A DNA stretch of 44,114 bases. Source: Alphaproteobacteria bacterium. Lineage in GTDB: Bacteria; Pseudomonadota; Alphaproteobacteria; UBA6615. The notes beneath the pieces are model-generated. The model saw nothing but the letters and a program-made list of their open reading frames with translations. It did no database searches and was not told the DNA's origin. Below are positions 23,711 through 32,689 of this stretch, piece by piece (the stretch's first letter is position 1; every line of letters begins with the position of its first letter). The stretch lies in NCBI GenBank assembly GCA_002722515.1, contig PBMH01000050.1, positions 1 through 44,114 on the forward strand, written 5' to 3'. The position numbers and the translations under genes are program-made.

Positions 23711-24988
23711 ATGATCCGAATTCTCGCAAACCGAATGCGCATTTGGCTGGTCGCGGGCCTTGTCGTGTCGTCCGTTGTACTGTCGGGTTCGTTTATAAAT
23801 GCTGCGCAAGCCCAAAAGGGGCCAATTAAAGTTGGTTTCAGCATGGCATTGACTGGTGCCTTGGCCGGTGGAGGTAAGCAGGCGCTTGAGGCAATGAAGA
23901 TTTGGCGTGACGATATTAATGCCAAGGGCGGCATGCTCGGTCGCCAAGTTGATCTCGTATATTATGACGATCAGACTAACCCGAAAAATGTTCCTGGGAT
24001 CTATGCCAAGCTTCTGGATGTAGACAAAGTAGATTTTATTGTCAGTGGTTATGGAACAAACCTAATTGCACCTGCTATGCCGGTCGCGATTGACCGTGAA
24101 GTTGTTTTCATGGGTTTGTTCGGTATGAACAATAATAAGAAGTGGAAATATGAAAAGTATTTCCAGATTCTTCCGGCTGGACCAGACCCGGCTGTTGGTT
24201 TTTCGTCGAACTGGTTCGAAGCCATCAAGTCGTTTAAGCCGAAAACTATTGCTCTCGTTGCCGCCGATGCGGAGTTTGCTCGTAACCTAAAAGAGGGTGC
24301 GGTGACGAACGCCAAACGGATGGGTTTGGAAATTGTATATAACAAGAACTACCCGCCCAAAACTGCTGATTTCACACCTATCGTTCGGGCTGTTAACGCT
24401 AAAAAACCTGATATTTTTTATATCGCGTCTTATCCTAACGGTTCGGCCGGTATTGTCCGGGCGCTTGCTGAGGTTGGATCAGATGCGAAAGCGATAGGCG
24501 GCGGTATGGTCGGCTTGCAGTTCGCAGGGATCATGGCTGGTCTCGGCCCGAACTTGAACGGCATCCTAAACTATGACTTCTACGTCCCGGAGCCGACTAT
24601 GGCGATTTATCCGGGGTCTAGCGAGTTGATCAAACGTTACCAAGAAAAGGTCAAGACAGAGGGACTAAAGACTGATGCATTAGGTTATTACCTTGTGCCT
24701 TGGGCCTACGCCTACGTCGATATTCTTGGTCAGGCTGTCAATGCAGTTGGCAAGATTGATCACGATGCTATCGCCGAATACATCCACAAAACGAAGTTCA
24801 CCACGGTCGTGGGCGATGTCGAGTTTGGGGATAACGGCGAATGGACTGAAAGCCGGACAATCGTGGTTCAGTATCAGGGTATTAAAAATAATGACCTTGG
24901 TCAGTTCGCGAAGCCCGGTACTCGTAAGATCATGTTGCCGGAGGATATCAAGACGGGCGACGTGCAGCCGTTTAACGCACTCCGCTAG
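23711..24988 (+). CDS. Branched-chain amino acid-type ABC transporter, periplasmic binding protein
   Basis: A 425-residue type I periplasmic binding protein of the Leu/Ile/Val (amide-urea-like) family. The start is the ATG 6 bp after GGGAGG; a GTG two codons upstream is inside that site. The signal peptide spans about residues 1-34 (RMRIWLVAGLVVSSVVLSG... ending AQAQ). The mature protein opens with IKVGFSMALTGALAGGGKQALEAMKIW, and GRQVDLVYYDDQTNPKN is the second typical segment. It captures an amino acid, amide or small organic acid in the periplasm. The ligand is not determined. It heads a complete five-gene importer and is followed by a strong hairpin, as is common for abundant binding proteins. 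Confidence 0.92.
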   Translation: MIRILANRMRIWLVAGLVVSSVVLSGSFINAAQAQKGPIKVGFSMALTGALAGGGKQALEAMKIWRDDINAKGGMLGRQVDLVYYDDQTNPKNVPGIYAKLLDVDKVDFIVSGYGTNLIAPAMPVAIDREVVFMGLFGMNNNKKWKYEKYFQILPAGPDPAVGFSSNWFEAIKSFKPKTIALVAADAEFARNLKEGAVTNAKRMGLEIVYNKNYPPKTADFTPIVRAVNAKKPDIFYIASYPNGSAGIVRALAEVGSDAKAIGGGMVGLQFAGIMAGLGPNLNGILNYDFYVPEPTMAIYPGSSELIKRYQEKVKTEGLKTDALGYYLVPWAYAYVDILGQAVNAVGKIDHDAIAEYIHKTKFTTVVGDVEFGDNGEWTESRTIVVQYQGIKNNDLGQFAKPGTRKIMLPEDIKTGDVQPFNALR

Positions 24989-25012
24989 TTCGGCCACTGG
25001 AACCAAACATAA

Positions 25013-25048
25013 CGGAGGACGGTTGCACACCGTTGTAATCGTCCTCCG
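25013..25048 (+). other. Intercistronic hairpin after the Liv binding-protein gene
   Basis: CGGAGGACG at 25013-25021 pairs perfectly with CGTCCTCCG at 25040-25048 (9 bp). The loop contains an alternative ACGGT/ACCGT stem. It lies 24 bp after the binding-protein stop, and only a short CTTCTT follows, so partial termination or 3'-end protection is more likely than full termination. Confidence 0.65.
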
Positions 25049-25057
25049 ATCTTCTTA

Positions 25058-25075
25058 ATGAACGAATATGTTCAT
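25058..25075 (+). other. Inverted repeat just upstream of the LivH-type permease start
   Basis: ATGAAC-GAATAT-GTTCAT is a perfect 6-bp-arm inverted repeat ending 12 bp before the GTG start of the permease. As RNA it would form a small hairpin beside the ribosome-binding site and could lower permease translation relative to the binding protein. Confidence 0.4.
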
Positions 25076-25087
25076 AAGTGAGGCGTC

Positions 25088-25984
25088 GTGGACTTCCTTG
25101 AACTGCTAATCAATGCGCTGATAGCGGGCGTTCTGCTCGGGGGGTTTTTTGCAGCCCTGTCAATTGGTCTCTCGATCTGCTTCGGGCTGCTCGATACGGT
25201 TAATCTTGCCCACCCGACACTGATAGTTGCGGCTGCCTTCTGTACATTCTTGTTAAATGACGTTTTCGGGCTTGACCCCATTTTAGCTGGTGTACTTATC
25301 ACACCGGTATTCTTCGTTATTGGCTTGGTGATTTACACCGCCTACTACCAATTTTTTGAGAAGAATAGCGCTGAAGCGCTTCGTGGCTTGGCGTTTTTCT
25401 TTGGGCTTCTTTTTATAACCGAAGTTATCCTAATCATGGTGTTTGGGGTCGATCATCGCCTGGTTAATGCCGCCTACATTGGTAAATCCATGGGTATGAG
25501 CTTGGGCACTATTGATGTCTCAATACCGTATCGTCTTCTTGTTGCGTTTGCCGTCGCGGCGATAATGACTTTGGGCCTGCAGATGTTCCTTGATCGCTCG
25601 TTTTTCGGGCGTGCGACCCGAGCTGTTCATCAAGATATGATGGCGCTCTCGTTGATGGGAGTTGATCCTGTCGCCATCAAGCGCATCGCATTTGCGATAG
25701 GCTTGGGCACATGCGGGCTCGCCGGCGCACTCATGATCGTTGTAATCCCAATTGAACCTGCAGTTGGACGTCTGTTTATTGGGAATGTGTTTGCCATCGT
25801 TGTCCTTGGTGGCTTGGGGTCGATCAGTGGGACTCTGATTGCGGCTATGATCTTGGGTATTGCTGAGAGCGTGGTGTCGACGTTCTTCGGACCATCATGG
25901 GCTCCTGCGGTGTCATTCGGAATCCTGTTGGGTGTTTTGGCCTTTAGGCCGACCGGATTGCTTGGTGTAGGAGACACACGCTAA
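25088..25984 (+). CDS. Branched-chain amino acid-type ABC permease (LivH family)
   Basis: A 298-residue inner-membrane permease starting at GTG (MDFLELLINALIAGVLLGGFFAALSIGLSICFGLLDTVNLAH). That opening is diagnostic of LivH. About eight membrane segments follow, with the cytoplasmic coupling region GRATRAVHQDMMALSLMGVD, and VLGGLGSISGTLIAAMILG near the end. It pairs with the LivM-type subunit to form the translocation pore. The stop TAA shares its last A with the ATG of the next gene, so translation is coupled. The codons are AT-rich compared with the catabolic genes nearby. Confidence 0.92.
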   Translation: MDFLELLINALIAGVLLGGFFAALSIGLSICFGLLDTVNLAHPTLIVAAAFCTFLLNDVFGLDPILAGVLITPVFFVIGLVIYTAYYQFFEKNSAEALRGLAFFFGLLFITEVILIMVFGVDHRLVNAAYIGKSMGMSLGTIDVSIPYRLLVAFAVAAIMTLGLQMFLDRSFFGRATRAVHQDMMALSLMGVDPVAIKRIAFAIGLGTCGLAGALMIVVIPIEPAVGRLFIGNVFAIVVLGGLGSISGTLIAAMILGIAESVVSTFFGPSWAPAVSFGILLGVLAFRPTGLLGVGDTR

Positions 25985-26958
25985 TGATTGGCCGCTATAA
26001 GTTTGAGATCGGGTGCATTCTTGTATTGGCTTTAGCCTTTCTCGCTACGCAGGCGGAATTCAACCGATTTTACTATTTCGCGGGCTTTGCGATCCTCCAA
26101 TATGTGATGATTGCGACAGCTTGGAATATCCTTGGCGGATATGGCGGATATATCAATTTTGGAACCGCGGGTTTCCTTGGCGTTGGCTCATATGTCGCGA
26201 TCGGGTTGATCGAATGGGGTGATGCAGCCATCGTCTGGCAGGTTGTTGCGGCGGCGGTTGTTGCGGGGCTTTTGGGCCTATTTATCGGCTATTTCACTCT
26301 GCGCCTTAAGGGAGTGTATTTTGCGATTGCGACACTCGCTTTGGCGATTGTTCTCGAAACTATTGTAAATAATTGGGACTTCGTAGGTGGGGCTGCTGGC
26401 ATTTCGATTTTGCCGCCGAGAAAGCCAGAACTGCTAGGGATTTTAATTGTTGACCGCAAGGGCGATGGTATCTTTAGCAATAGCAAAGAGTTCCTGTTTT
26501 TCCTGATGGCAGCTATGGCGATCTTTAGTGTTTGGGTCGCTCGAACTGTTGAAAGGGGAAAACTGGGCCGTGGCCTTAATGCTATCAAAGACAACGAAGA
26601 GGCGGCGGAGTGCATGGGCGTTCCCACGCTCCGCCTAAAATTGATTGCTACAACCCTTAGTGGTGCTCTTATGGGCGCGGCAGGCGGAATTTTCCCAAGT
26701 TACATGACTTTCGTTGATCCACCCACGGCATTTAACCTTGAGTTCGCAGTGAATTCATTAGCGATGCCAATGATTGGTGGGACCTTCACCTGGCTTGGGC
26801 CTGTAGTTGGTGCCGTTTTGCTCGGCACAGTGCAGCAGATCGCCATTGTTACAATCTCGTCTGAACTGAACTTGCTGATATTGGGCGTACTCCTTGTGAT
26901 CTTTGTTACTGTTGCGCCACATGGAATTGTAGGCTGGTTCATGAAGAAGAATAAATAA
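25984..26958 (+). CDS. Branched-chain amino acid-type ABC permease (LivM family)
   Basis: A 324-residue permease with the LivM core NILGGYGGYINFGTAGFLGVGSY near residues 48-70, the conserved cytoplasmic loop GRGLNAIKDNEEAAECMGV and GALMGAAGGIFPSYMTFVDP. Around ten hydrophobic stretches are visible. It is the second pore subunit of the importer. The start overlaps the LivH stop by one base, and the next gene begins 13 bp downstream behind AAGGAG. Between the membrane segments there is an extra hydrophilic stretch (LPPRKPELLGILIVDRKGD), longer than in E. coli LivM and probably periplasmic. Confidence 0.92.
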   Translation: MIGRYKFEIGCILVLALAFLATQAEFNRFYYFAGFAILQYVMIATAWNILGGYGGYINFGTAGFLGVGSYVAIGLIEWGDAAIVWQVVAAAVVAGLLGLFIGYFTLRLKGVYFAIATLALAIVLETIVNNWDFVGGAAGISILPPRKPELLGILIVDRKGDGIFSNSKEFLFFLMAAMAIFSVWVARTVERGKLGRGLNAIKDNEEAAECMGVPTLRLKLIATTLSGALMGAAGGIFPSYMTFVDPPTAFNLEFAVNSLAMPMIGGTFTWLGPVVGAVLLGTVQQIAIVTISSELNLLILGVLLVIFVTVAPHGIVGWFMKKNK

Positions 26959-26971
26959 GGAGTGGCGGGCA

Positions 26972-27697
26972 ATGTCTGAAACTCTTCTTGAGATCAACTC
27001 CGTAACCAAAACTTTTGGTGGTTTCACTGCTTTATCAAATGTTTCCACGGAGGTCCTCTCCGGAGAGCGATTTGGTCTGATTGGCCCGAATGGCTCCGGC
27101 AAGACAACCCTCATTAATTGTATTTCCGGCTTGTTGCAGAATGATGGTGGAAAAATTATTTTCGACGGCCACCAACTCGACGGAATGCCCGCTTACAAGC
27201 GGACGGCCACTGGTATCACCCGGACTTTTCAAATTCCACGACCGTTCCACACCATGACGATCATGGATAATTTGAAGATACCGGTAGAGTTCGTTAGTAA
27301 GCCTGGAGCAACTCAAACGGAGATTGCGGACGAGGCAATGCACATTCTCGAGACGATGGGAATGGCAGAGAAAGCAAATCAAGAGACAGCGGGTCTGACC
27401 CAGATTGAACTTCGGAAACTCGAATTAGCGCGCGCTATCGCTGCGAAACCTAAATTGCTTATTTCCGACGAAGCCATGGCAGGTTTAACTGGTACCGAAG
27501 TTGACGAAGTTTTGGAGATCCTAATTAAATTTAATGAACAGGGTATGACGATCATTATGATCGAGCACATTATGCGGGCGGTTATGCAATTTTCACATCG
27601 TGTTATTTGTCTCGATGCTGGCGAGCTTATTGCCGAGGGTGTACCTGAGGAAATAGTAAAGGACGAAGGCGTAGAAAGAGCCTACTTGGGAGTTTGA
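26972..27697 (+). CDS. Branched-chain amino acid-type ABC ATPase (LivG family)
   Basis: A 241-residue ATP-binding subunit. Walker A is GPNGSGKTTLI near 37-47, and Walker B is KLLISDEAMAGL. The signature loop reads LTQIELRKLELARA rather than LSGGQ, which is normal for the LivG subclass with LTxxxRKRLELARAL. VIMIEHIMRAVMQFSHRVI holds the switch His. The C-terminal YLGV tail is typical. Together with the LivF-type ATPase it drives import. AAGGAG lies before the ATG. The next gene starts 2 bp after the stop. Confidence 0.92.
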   Translation: MSETLLEINSVTKTFGGFTALSNVSTEVLSGERFGLIGPNGSGKTTLINCISGLLQNDGGKIIFDGHQLDGMPAYKRTATGITRTFQIPRPFHTMTIMDNLKIPVEFVSKPGATQTEIADEAMHILETMGMAEKANQETAGLTQIELRKLELARAIAAKPKLLISDEAMAGLTGTEVDEVLEILIKFNEQGMTIIMIEHIMRAVMQFSHRVICLDAGELIAEGVPEEIVKDEGVERAYLGV

Positions 27698-27699
27698 TC

Positions 27700-28428
27700 A
27701 TGGTAGAGCTCGTCATCGATAACCTCGTTGCTGGATATGGAAATGTCAGTGTTCTCCACAATGTTTCTATAGATGTTGGTGAGGGGCAGACGGTTGCCTT
27801 GCTTGGCACCAATGGAAATGGAAAAAGCACCCTGATGCGGTCAATTACCGGGCTGATTAAGCCGACTGCAGGCAGTATCACGTTGCGGGACGAAGGCACC
27901 GACATCGATTTAACGCTCTGCAGCCCTAGAGAGATTGTTGAGCATGGTGTGGCGCTGGTACCGGAAGGTCGCCGACTTTTCCCTCTGCTTACTGTAGAGG
28001 ACAACCTAATACTGGGAGCTTATCGGAGGGAGGCGCGTGACACTCTTCACGATAACCTCGACTTTTGTTTCACTCTTTTCCCGCGTTTAGGCGAACGCAG
28101 GACCCAGCAAGCAGGTAGTATGAGCGGTGGTGAACAGCAAATGCTCGCGGTTGCGCGGGCCTTAATGAGCAACCCAAAACTATTGCTGATTGATGAGCCA
28201 TCAGTTGGATTAGCACCAATCCTAGTGTCACAAATGATCGAAAAAATTGGTGAACTTCGTGACAGCCGTGGCCTAACAATTTTAATGGCCGAACAAAACT
28301 TTAATCAGGCTATTAAAATCGCAAATAAAGGCTACATCATCGTGCACGGAGAAATTGCATTTGCCAGTAAGGATGCAACAGATCTCCGCGAGAACGAGAT
28401 GGTGAAGAGTTATTATTTGGGCGCGTAG
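27700..28428 (+). CDS. Branched-chain amino acid-type ABC ATPase (LivF family)
   Basis: A 242-residue ATPase from the ATG (MVELVIDNLVAGYGNVSVLHNVS). A TTG two codons earlier overlaps the previous stop and is less likely. Walker A is GTNGNGKSTLM, the signature is SMSGGEQQMLAVARAL, Walker B is LLLIDEPSVGL, and LMAEQNFNQAI supplies the usual LivF EQN in the switch region. VPEGRRLFPLLTVEDNL is the LivF hallmark. It is the last gene of the importer and converges on the molybdenum hydroxylase gene 34 bp away, with no clear terminator between them. Confidence 0.92.
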   Translation: MVELVIDNLVAGYGNVSVLHNVSIDVGEGQTVALLGTNGNGKSTLMRSITGLIKPTAGSITLRDEGTDIDLTLCSPREIVEHGVALVPEGRRLFPLLTVEDNLILGAYRREARDTLHDNLDFCFTLFPRLGERRTQQAGSMSGGEQQMLAVARALMSNPKLLLIDEPSVGLAPILVSQMIEKIGELRDSRGLTILMAEQNFNQAIKIANKGYIIVHGEIAFASKDATDLRENEMVKSYYLGA

Positions 28429-28462
28429 CCAAGTTTAGGCTGCTTGTTTATGTCGTGGGAGA

Positions 28463-30802
28463 TCAGGCGGCGGTTTTCTTCTGCATTAAAGCCCAGATAC
28501 GCTCAGGGGTTGCAGGCATGTCAATATGCGACACGTCGTAATCCCGCAGCGCATTGGTAATTGCGGCGATTACAACTGGCGGTGCGACAAGCGCGCCGGC
28601 TTCGCCCGCTCCCTTGACCCCTAAGATATTCGTCGTGCACGGCACCTCGTTGGTGTCCATTTCGATCATCGGGAGATTGTCGGCCCGCGGCATGGTGTAG
28701 TCCATGAAAGAGCTGGTTATCATCTGCCCGTTGCTCGGATCGTAAACGGTGTTCTCAAGGACCGCTTGCCCGACGCCCTGTGCCACGCCGCCATGCACCT
28801 GTCCAGCAACGAGCATAGGGTTTATTACCGTGCCGACATCGTCAACGGCGGAATAGCGTACGATGTTGATAGCGCCAGTATCAACGTCGACCTCCAACTC
28901 ACAAATGTGACAACCGTTCGGGTAGCTCCAATTTTCGATAGTGTGGGTGTCAGTACCCATCAACGGGCCCTTCATCTCCTCGGGCAGGTTTGCCGTCGTG
29001 CGAGCATGTTTTGAGACATCAAAAAGGGAGACGCTGCGATCGGTACCAGCAACCCGGAACTCGCCATCTATGAACTCAATATCTGCGCTCGCTGTCTCCA
29101 GCATTTCGGACGCAATCAGGGTGCCCTTCGAGATTACTTCATCGCTGGAGTTTAGTGTCGCGACGCTACCGATGTGACTGGTGCGCGAGCCATGGCTGCC
29201 GCCGCCATTTGGTAGGTTGTCACTGTCGCTCGTGTCGATCAGAACCTGGTCGAATTCGACGCCGAGCTTCTCGGATACCAGTTGCATGAATGAGGTGTCG
29301 TGACCCTGGCCCATGGGCTGTGTGCCAACCCGGACGATCACCTGGTTGTCGGTCACCTCAACCTCAGCTGTCTCGGTCGGGTTACCCGCTGTAGTTTCCA
29401 GGTATTGGCTGACTGCAATACCGCTCAGCTTTGCGCTCTTGTGCGCTGCTACCCGCCGTTTCTCATGACCGTTCCAGTCAGCCATTCTCGCCACTAGGTC
29501 CATATTTTGTTCGAACGCGCCGCTGTCGTAAGTCGTTCCAACCGCGTTAGTGTAGGGAAAGCTGTCTTCCGAAATAAGATTACGCCGTCGAATCTCGATT
29601 GGATCGATACCTAGATCATATGCTGCGATGTCCACCAGCCGCTCCATCACGTAGATGGCCTCGGGTCTTCCGGCGCCGCGGTAGGGACCGACTGGTGTGG
29701 TGTTGGTAACAACGCACTTTACTTCAAGGTCAACGACGGGGATGTCATAAACACTGGTTAGAATCTTGGGGCCCATCTGGGTTGGAACCGCTACTCCTGC
29801 GGAACAGGAATAGGCACCTATATTCGCGATTGTCTTCACACGTACCCCAAGGAATTTCCCCTCCTTGTTGAGGGCCAACTCACAATCGGAGATTTGATCG
29901 CGGCCATGCAGGTCAGTTAGGAAAGCCTCTGTTCGGTCACTGATCCATCGCACGCTGCGACCCAAACGTTTGGCTGCAACTAATACGAGTACCTGTTCTG
30001 AATACGGGTGAGTTTTCATACCAAACCCGCCGCCGACATCATCGACCATGACCCTTATCTTTTCGGGTTCGCACTTAAAGAAGGCGCCAGCGAGCCAGCC
30101 ACGCAGCAGATGGCGATTCTGGTTTGAGGTGTATATTGTGTAGCGTTCGTTATCAGCATCGTAGCTGCCGACTGCGCCGCGCACCTCCATCGAGTTCTGG
30201 ACAACCCTTTGATTGACTAGGCGTACCGTGGAAATGTGGTCGGCTTCGGAAAAGACAGCGTCAGTCGCTGCCGTATCACCAATCTGGGCTTGGAACAGAA
30301 AGTTGTTTGGTACGTCGTCCCATAGCTGAACTGCGTCATCGTCCATAGCGCGGTTGGTTTCTACGATGGAAGCCAGTGGCGCATAGTCGACAACGATATA
30401 TTCTGCGGCGTCACGAGCCTGCTCAAGGGTTTCGGCTACAACGAAGGCCACGGGGTCGCCGACGTAGCGCACACGATCCGATGCCAGTGTGTACTGCGGA
30501 GGGTAGATGAGTGGCGAGCCGTCGGGCTTTGTCAGATCGGCAAAGAAGGGTGGCGGCCCAGGAAATACGCCGATACCCTCTGCCTCTAGGTCCTGGGCCG
30601 TGAGCACGGCCAGAACGCCGGGCATGGCGTTCGCTGTGTTGGTGTCGATGGATTTGATATCCGCGTGGGCGTGGGGAGAGCGAAGAACAAAGCTCATAGC
30701 CTCTCCGTCGCGGGATATATCATCGTTGAACTTGCCGCGGCCCGTTAGAAGCCGTGGATCCTCGGTACGTCTTACCGGTTGGCCAACTCCATATTTCGAC
30801 AT
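28463..30802 (-). CDS. Xanthine dehydrogenase-family molybdopterin-binding large subunit (orphan)
   Basis: A 779-residue large subunit. It begins MSKYGVGQPVRRTEDPRLLTGRGKF, typical of the CO-dehydrogenase/isoquinoline-oxidoreductase group, behind GGGGGATG; a TTG six codons upstream was rejected. Molybdenum-cofactor motifs VGGGFGMK (256-263) and PYRGAGRP (373-380) are present, and the catalytic base is E734 in GVKGAGEAG. The RGAGR loop is the form II type, not the CO-oxidising CSFR loop, so an aldehyde, aromatic or N-heterocycle substrate is more likely than CO. The FAD and 2Fe-2S subunits that normally flank this gene are missing on both sides. It is divergent from the class IV aminotransferase. 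Confidence 0.9.
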   Translation of the reverse strand: MSKYGVGQPVRRTEDPRLLTGRGKFNDDISRDGEAMSFVLRSPHAHADIKSIDTNTANAMPGVLAVLTAQDLEAEGIGVFPGPPPFFADLTKPDGSPLIYPPQYTLASDRVRYVGDPVAFVVAETLEQARDAAEYIVVDYAPLASIVETNRAMDDDAVQLWDDVPNNFLFQAQIGDTAATDAVFSEADHISTVRLVNQRVVQNSMEVRGAVGSYDADNERYTIYTSNQNRHLLRGWLAGAFFKCEPEKIRVMVDDVGGGFGMKTHPYSEQVLVLVAAKRLGRSVRWISDRTEAFLTDLHGRDQISDCELALNKEGKFLGVRVKTIANIGAYSCSAGVAVPTQMGPKILTSVYDIPVVDLEVKCVVTNTTPVGPYRGAGRPEAIYVMERLVDIAAYDLGIDPIEIRRRNLISEDSFPYTNAVGTTYDSGAFEQNMDLVARMADWNGHEKRRVAAHKSAKLSGIAVSQYLETTAGNPTETAEVEVTDNQVIVRVGTQPMGQGHDTSFMQLVSEKLGVEFDQVLIDTSDSDNLPNGGGSHGSRTSHIGSVATLNSSDEVISKGTLIASEMLETASADIEFIDGEFRVAGTDRSVSLFDVSKHARTTANLPEEMKGPLMGTDTHTIENWSYPNGCHICELEVDVDTGAINIVRYSAVDDVGTVINPMLVAGQVHGGVAQGVGQAVLENTVYDPSNGQMITSSFMDYTMPRADNLPMIEMDTNEVPCTTNILGVKGAGEAGALVAPPVVIAAITNALRDYDVSHIDMPATPERIWALMQKKTAA

Positions 30803-30915
30803 GTCATCCCCCGTGCCCAAAATTTTTATTCAGGGTATTATGAAACGAACAGTGCTGACGTGCGACACTGAAATCGTAATACTTGTTAGAATCAGAAGCT
30901 TTTTGGGGGAAAACA
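30803..30915. promoter_or_regulatory. Divergent promoter region between hydroxylase and aminotransferase genes
   Basis: This 113-bp gap holds a plausible plus-strand -10 box TAGAAT at 30887-30892, with a weak -35 GCGACA at 30862-30867 (19-bp spacing). The GGGGGA ribosome-binding site of the aminotransferase is at 30905-30910. The minus strand has GGGGGATG before the hydroxylase start. No strong operator was noticed. Confidence 0.3.
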
Positions 30916-31863
30916 GTGTCTATACCGAACCAGCGCATTGTCTATCTAAATGGCGATTACATTCCCGAAAATGAAGCTAAGCTGCCGTTTCGAGATCGCG
31001 GTGTTAAATACGGCGATGCGGTGTTTGATACCACGCGGACCTTTGGACATGAAATCTTCAAGCTGCGCGAACATTTGGAGCGCCTTTATCGGTCGCTGAA
31101 ATATATTGGGATCGATCCGGGCTTGTCCCTCGACGAGATGGCGTCGGTCTCTGAGGAGGTGGTCCGCTGTAATCTGCCAACCATAGCAGCCGACGAGGAC
31201 CTTTGGGTCTCACAGCGAATTACCCGCGGTATCGTCGATCCGAATGAGCGATCCGCTTGGCCGGAATATGTCGGGCCGACTGTGATTGTCGAATGTTTAC
31301 CCTTGCCACTATCCACCCGCGCTAAGGTCTATCGGGACGGTATCGACATGATTGTCTCGTCGGTTCGTCGGACTGCGCCGGACATGCTGAGCCCCCGAGC
31401 AAAGACCCATAACTACCTGAACCTGATTATGGCCGATGAGGAGGTCTCGGCGCAGAACCCCGAGGCCTATGCTCTGATGTTAGATCACAACGGCAATGTC
31501 GCCGAAGGGCGGGGTAGCAACGTATTCTTTGTCTCTCAGGAGAGGCTGTATACGCCACAGGAACGCTATGTATTGCCGGGTATCAGCCGGCAGACGGTCA
31601 TGGATCTGGCAGAGAAACTCGGTGTCCCGTGTGCCGAGAAAGACTACGACCTGTTCGACGCCTACAATGCAGACGAAGCTTTTATCGCCTCGACGAGTTT
31701 CTGCATCTGCCCGTGCCGGAGTATCAGCGGGCGGTTATTCGGTGACGGGTCGGTGCCGGGGCCCGTGACGAGACGCTTAATGGACGCATATGTAGATTAT
31801 GTGGGTTTCGACTGGATCAGCCAGTACACGCGCTATCCGGTGCAGGACACGCCGCGCCTCTAG
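30916..31863 (+). CDS. Class IV (branched-chain/D-amino acid type) aminotransferase
   Basis: A 315-residue fold-type IV PLP enzyme. GTG was taken as start because GGGGGA precedes it and the protein then opens SIPNQRIVYLNGDYIPENEA, as relatives do; an ATG 33 bp earlier lacks these supports. The PLP lysine is K163 in RAKTHNYLNLIMA, and E197 in AEGRGSNVFF contacts the pyridine nitrogen. DRGVKYGDAVFDTTRTF is the family opening motif. Relatives include branched-chain aminotransferase, D-alanine aminotransferase and (R)-amine transaminases, and I cannot choose among them. The stop is 4 bp from the convergent hydrolase gene. Confidence 0.9.
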   Translation: MSIPNQRIVYLNGDYIPENEAKLPFRDRGVKYGDAVFDTTRTFGHEIFKLREHLERLYRSLKYIGIDPGLSLDEMASVSEEVVRCNLPTIAADEDLWVSQRITRGIVDPNERSAWPEYVGPTVIVECLPLPLSTRAKVYRDGIDMIVSSVRRTAPDMLSPRAKTHNYLNLIMADEEVSAQNPEAYALMLDHNGNVAEGRGSNVFFVSQERLYTPQERYVLPGISRQTVMDLAEKLGVPCAEKDYDLFDAYNADEAFIASTSFCICPCRSISGRLFGDGSVPGPVTRRLMDAYVDYVGFDWISQYTRYPVQDTPRL

Positions 31864-31867
31864 TTCC

Positions 31868-32668
31868 TCACGGGGAGTGCTCGGCGAACCAGTCAGTGAG
31901 GGTTTGCATCGACTTGTCGAATTCCTCCATCAGAAAGAAGTGACTCGAATTCTCAAATACGATCGTCTTGCTATCGGCTATTCCGACCGACAATTCATCC
32001 GTACCCTGCATCGAACAGATCGGGTCTTGGCGCCCAGCCATGATCAGAGTGGGGCAGGTGATCTCGCTTAGCCGATCGCTGGTGTCATGGCTGAGTGCGG
32101 TATGATTAAGGTTTACATATGAAGTCTTGCTGCGCGCCTCGTTCCCGACCAGTGCCTCGATGCGTTCGATAGCTTCGGTGTTGTCGTTGTAGAAGGCCGG
32201 TGATACGAAAACATGAGCTGAGTGCCGTGCCCAGTCCTCCCAGCTGTCGCGCCATTCCAAAACTTCGCGCATATTCTCGAGTATGCGTTTCCCGATCCGA
32301 TCGACCTTTGGGGTTGAGGCGGCGAGCACCATCGACTGAATCCGTTCGGGCGCGCGTAGCATCATATGCTGGCCGATCAGCCCGCCTAGTGAGCGGCCGA
32401 CCACATGCGCATTATCGACGCCGAGATTGTCCATGAGCGCAATCATTGTGTCGGCCAGTTCTTCCGTCGTGCAGGGGGTATCAACCGGGGAACTCTGGCC
32501 GGAGCCCGGATTGTCCATAGCAATAACCCTGTACCGGTCCTTGAAGGCTGCGAGGTGCGGGGCCCACGCGGTATGATCACCGGCTAGCCCGTGAATCAGG
32601 ATGATCGGGAAGCCATTTCCTTCTTCGACATAGTTCACGTTGAAACGGCCACAGTTGGTGAGGGGCAT
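31868..32668 (-). CDS. Alpha/beta hydrolase, copy 1 of a tandem pair
   Basis: A 266-residue alpha/beta hydrolase with a complete triad: nucleophile S93 in GRSLGG, acid in AGRQDPIC, and His in SSHFFLMEE; HGLAGDHTAW (26-35) forms the oxyanion region. It resembles 3-oxoadipate enol-lactonase and RutD-like hydrolases. It is 21 bp downstream of a second hydrolase of exactly the same length. Over the first 96 residues the two align without gaps with about 60 identities, so they arose by tandem duplication. The cap regions differ more, suggesting changed specificity. Confidence 0.88.
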   Translation of the reverse strand: MPLTNCGRFNVNYVEEGNGFPIILIHGLAGDHTAWAPHLAAFKDRYRVIAMDNPGSGQSSPVDTPCTTEELADTMIALMDNLGVDNAHVVGRSLGGLIGQHMMLRAPERIQSMVLAASTPKVDRIGKRILENMREVLEWRDSWEDWARHSAHVFVSPAFYNDNTEAIERIEALVGNEARSKTSYVNLNHTALSHDTSDRLSEITCPTLIMAGRQDPICSMQGTDELSVGIADSKTIVFENSSHFFLMEEFDKSMQTLTDWFAEHSP

Positions 32669-32689
32669 ATCTGAGAGTCCTTGTTGTGC

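Noticed and set aside
27379-27480. LivG-type ATPase lacks the LSGGQ signature (LTQIE instead), possibly inactive.
   Set aside because: The LivG subclass with LTxxxRKRLELARAL and DExMAGL is common and functional; Walker A, Walker B and the switch His are all present.
28463-30802. Carbon monoxide dehydrogenase large subunit.
   Set aside because: The active-site loop is PYRGAGRP (form II) rather than the CSFR loop of CO-oxidising form I enzymes, and coxS/coxM are absent.
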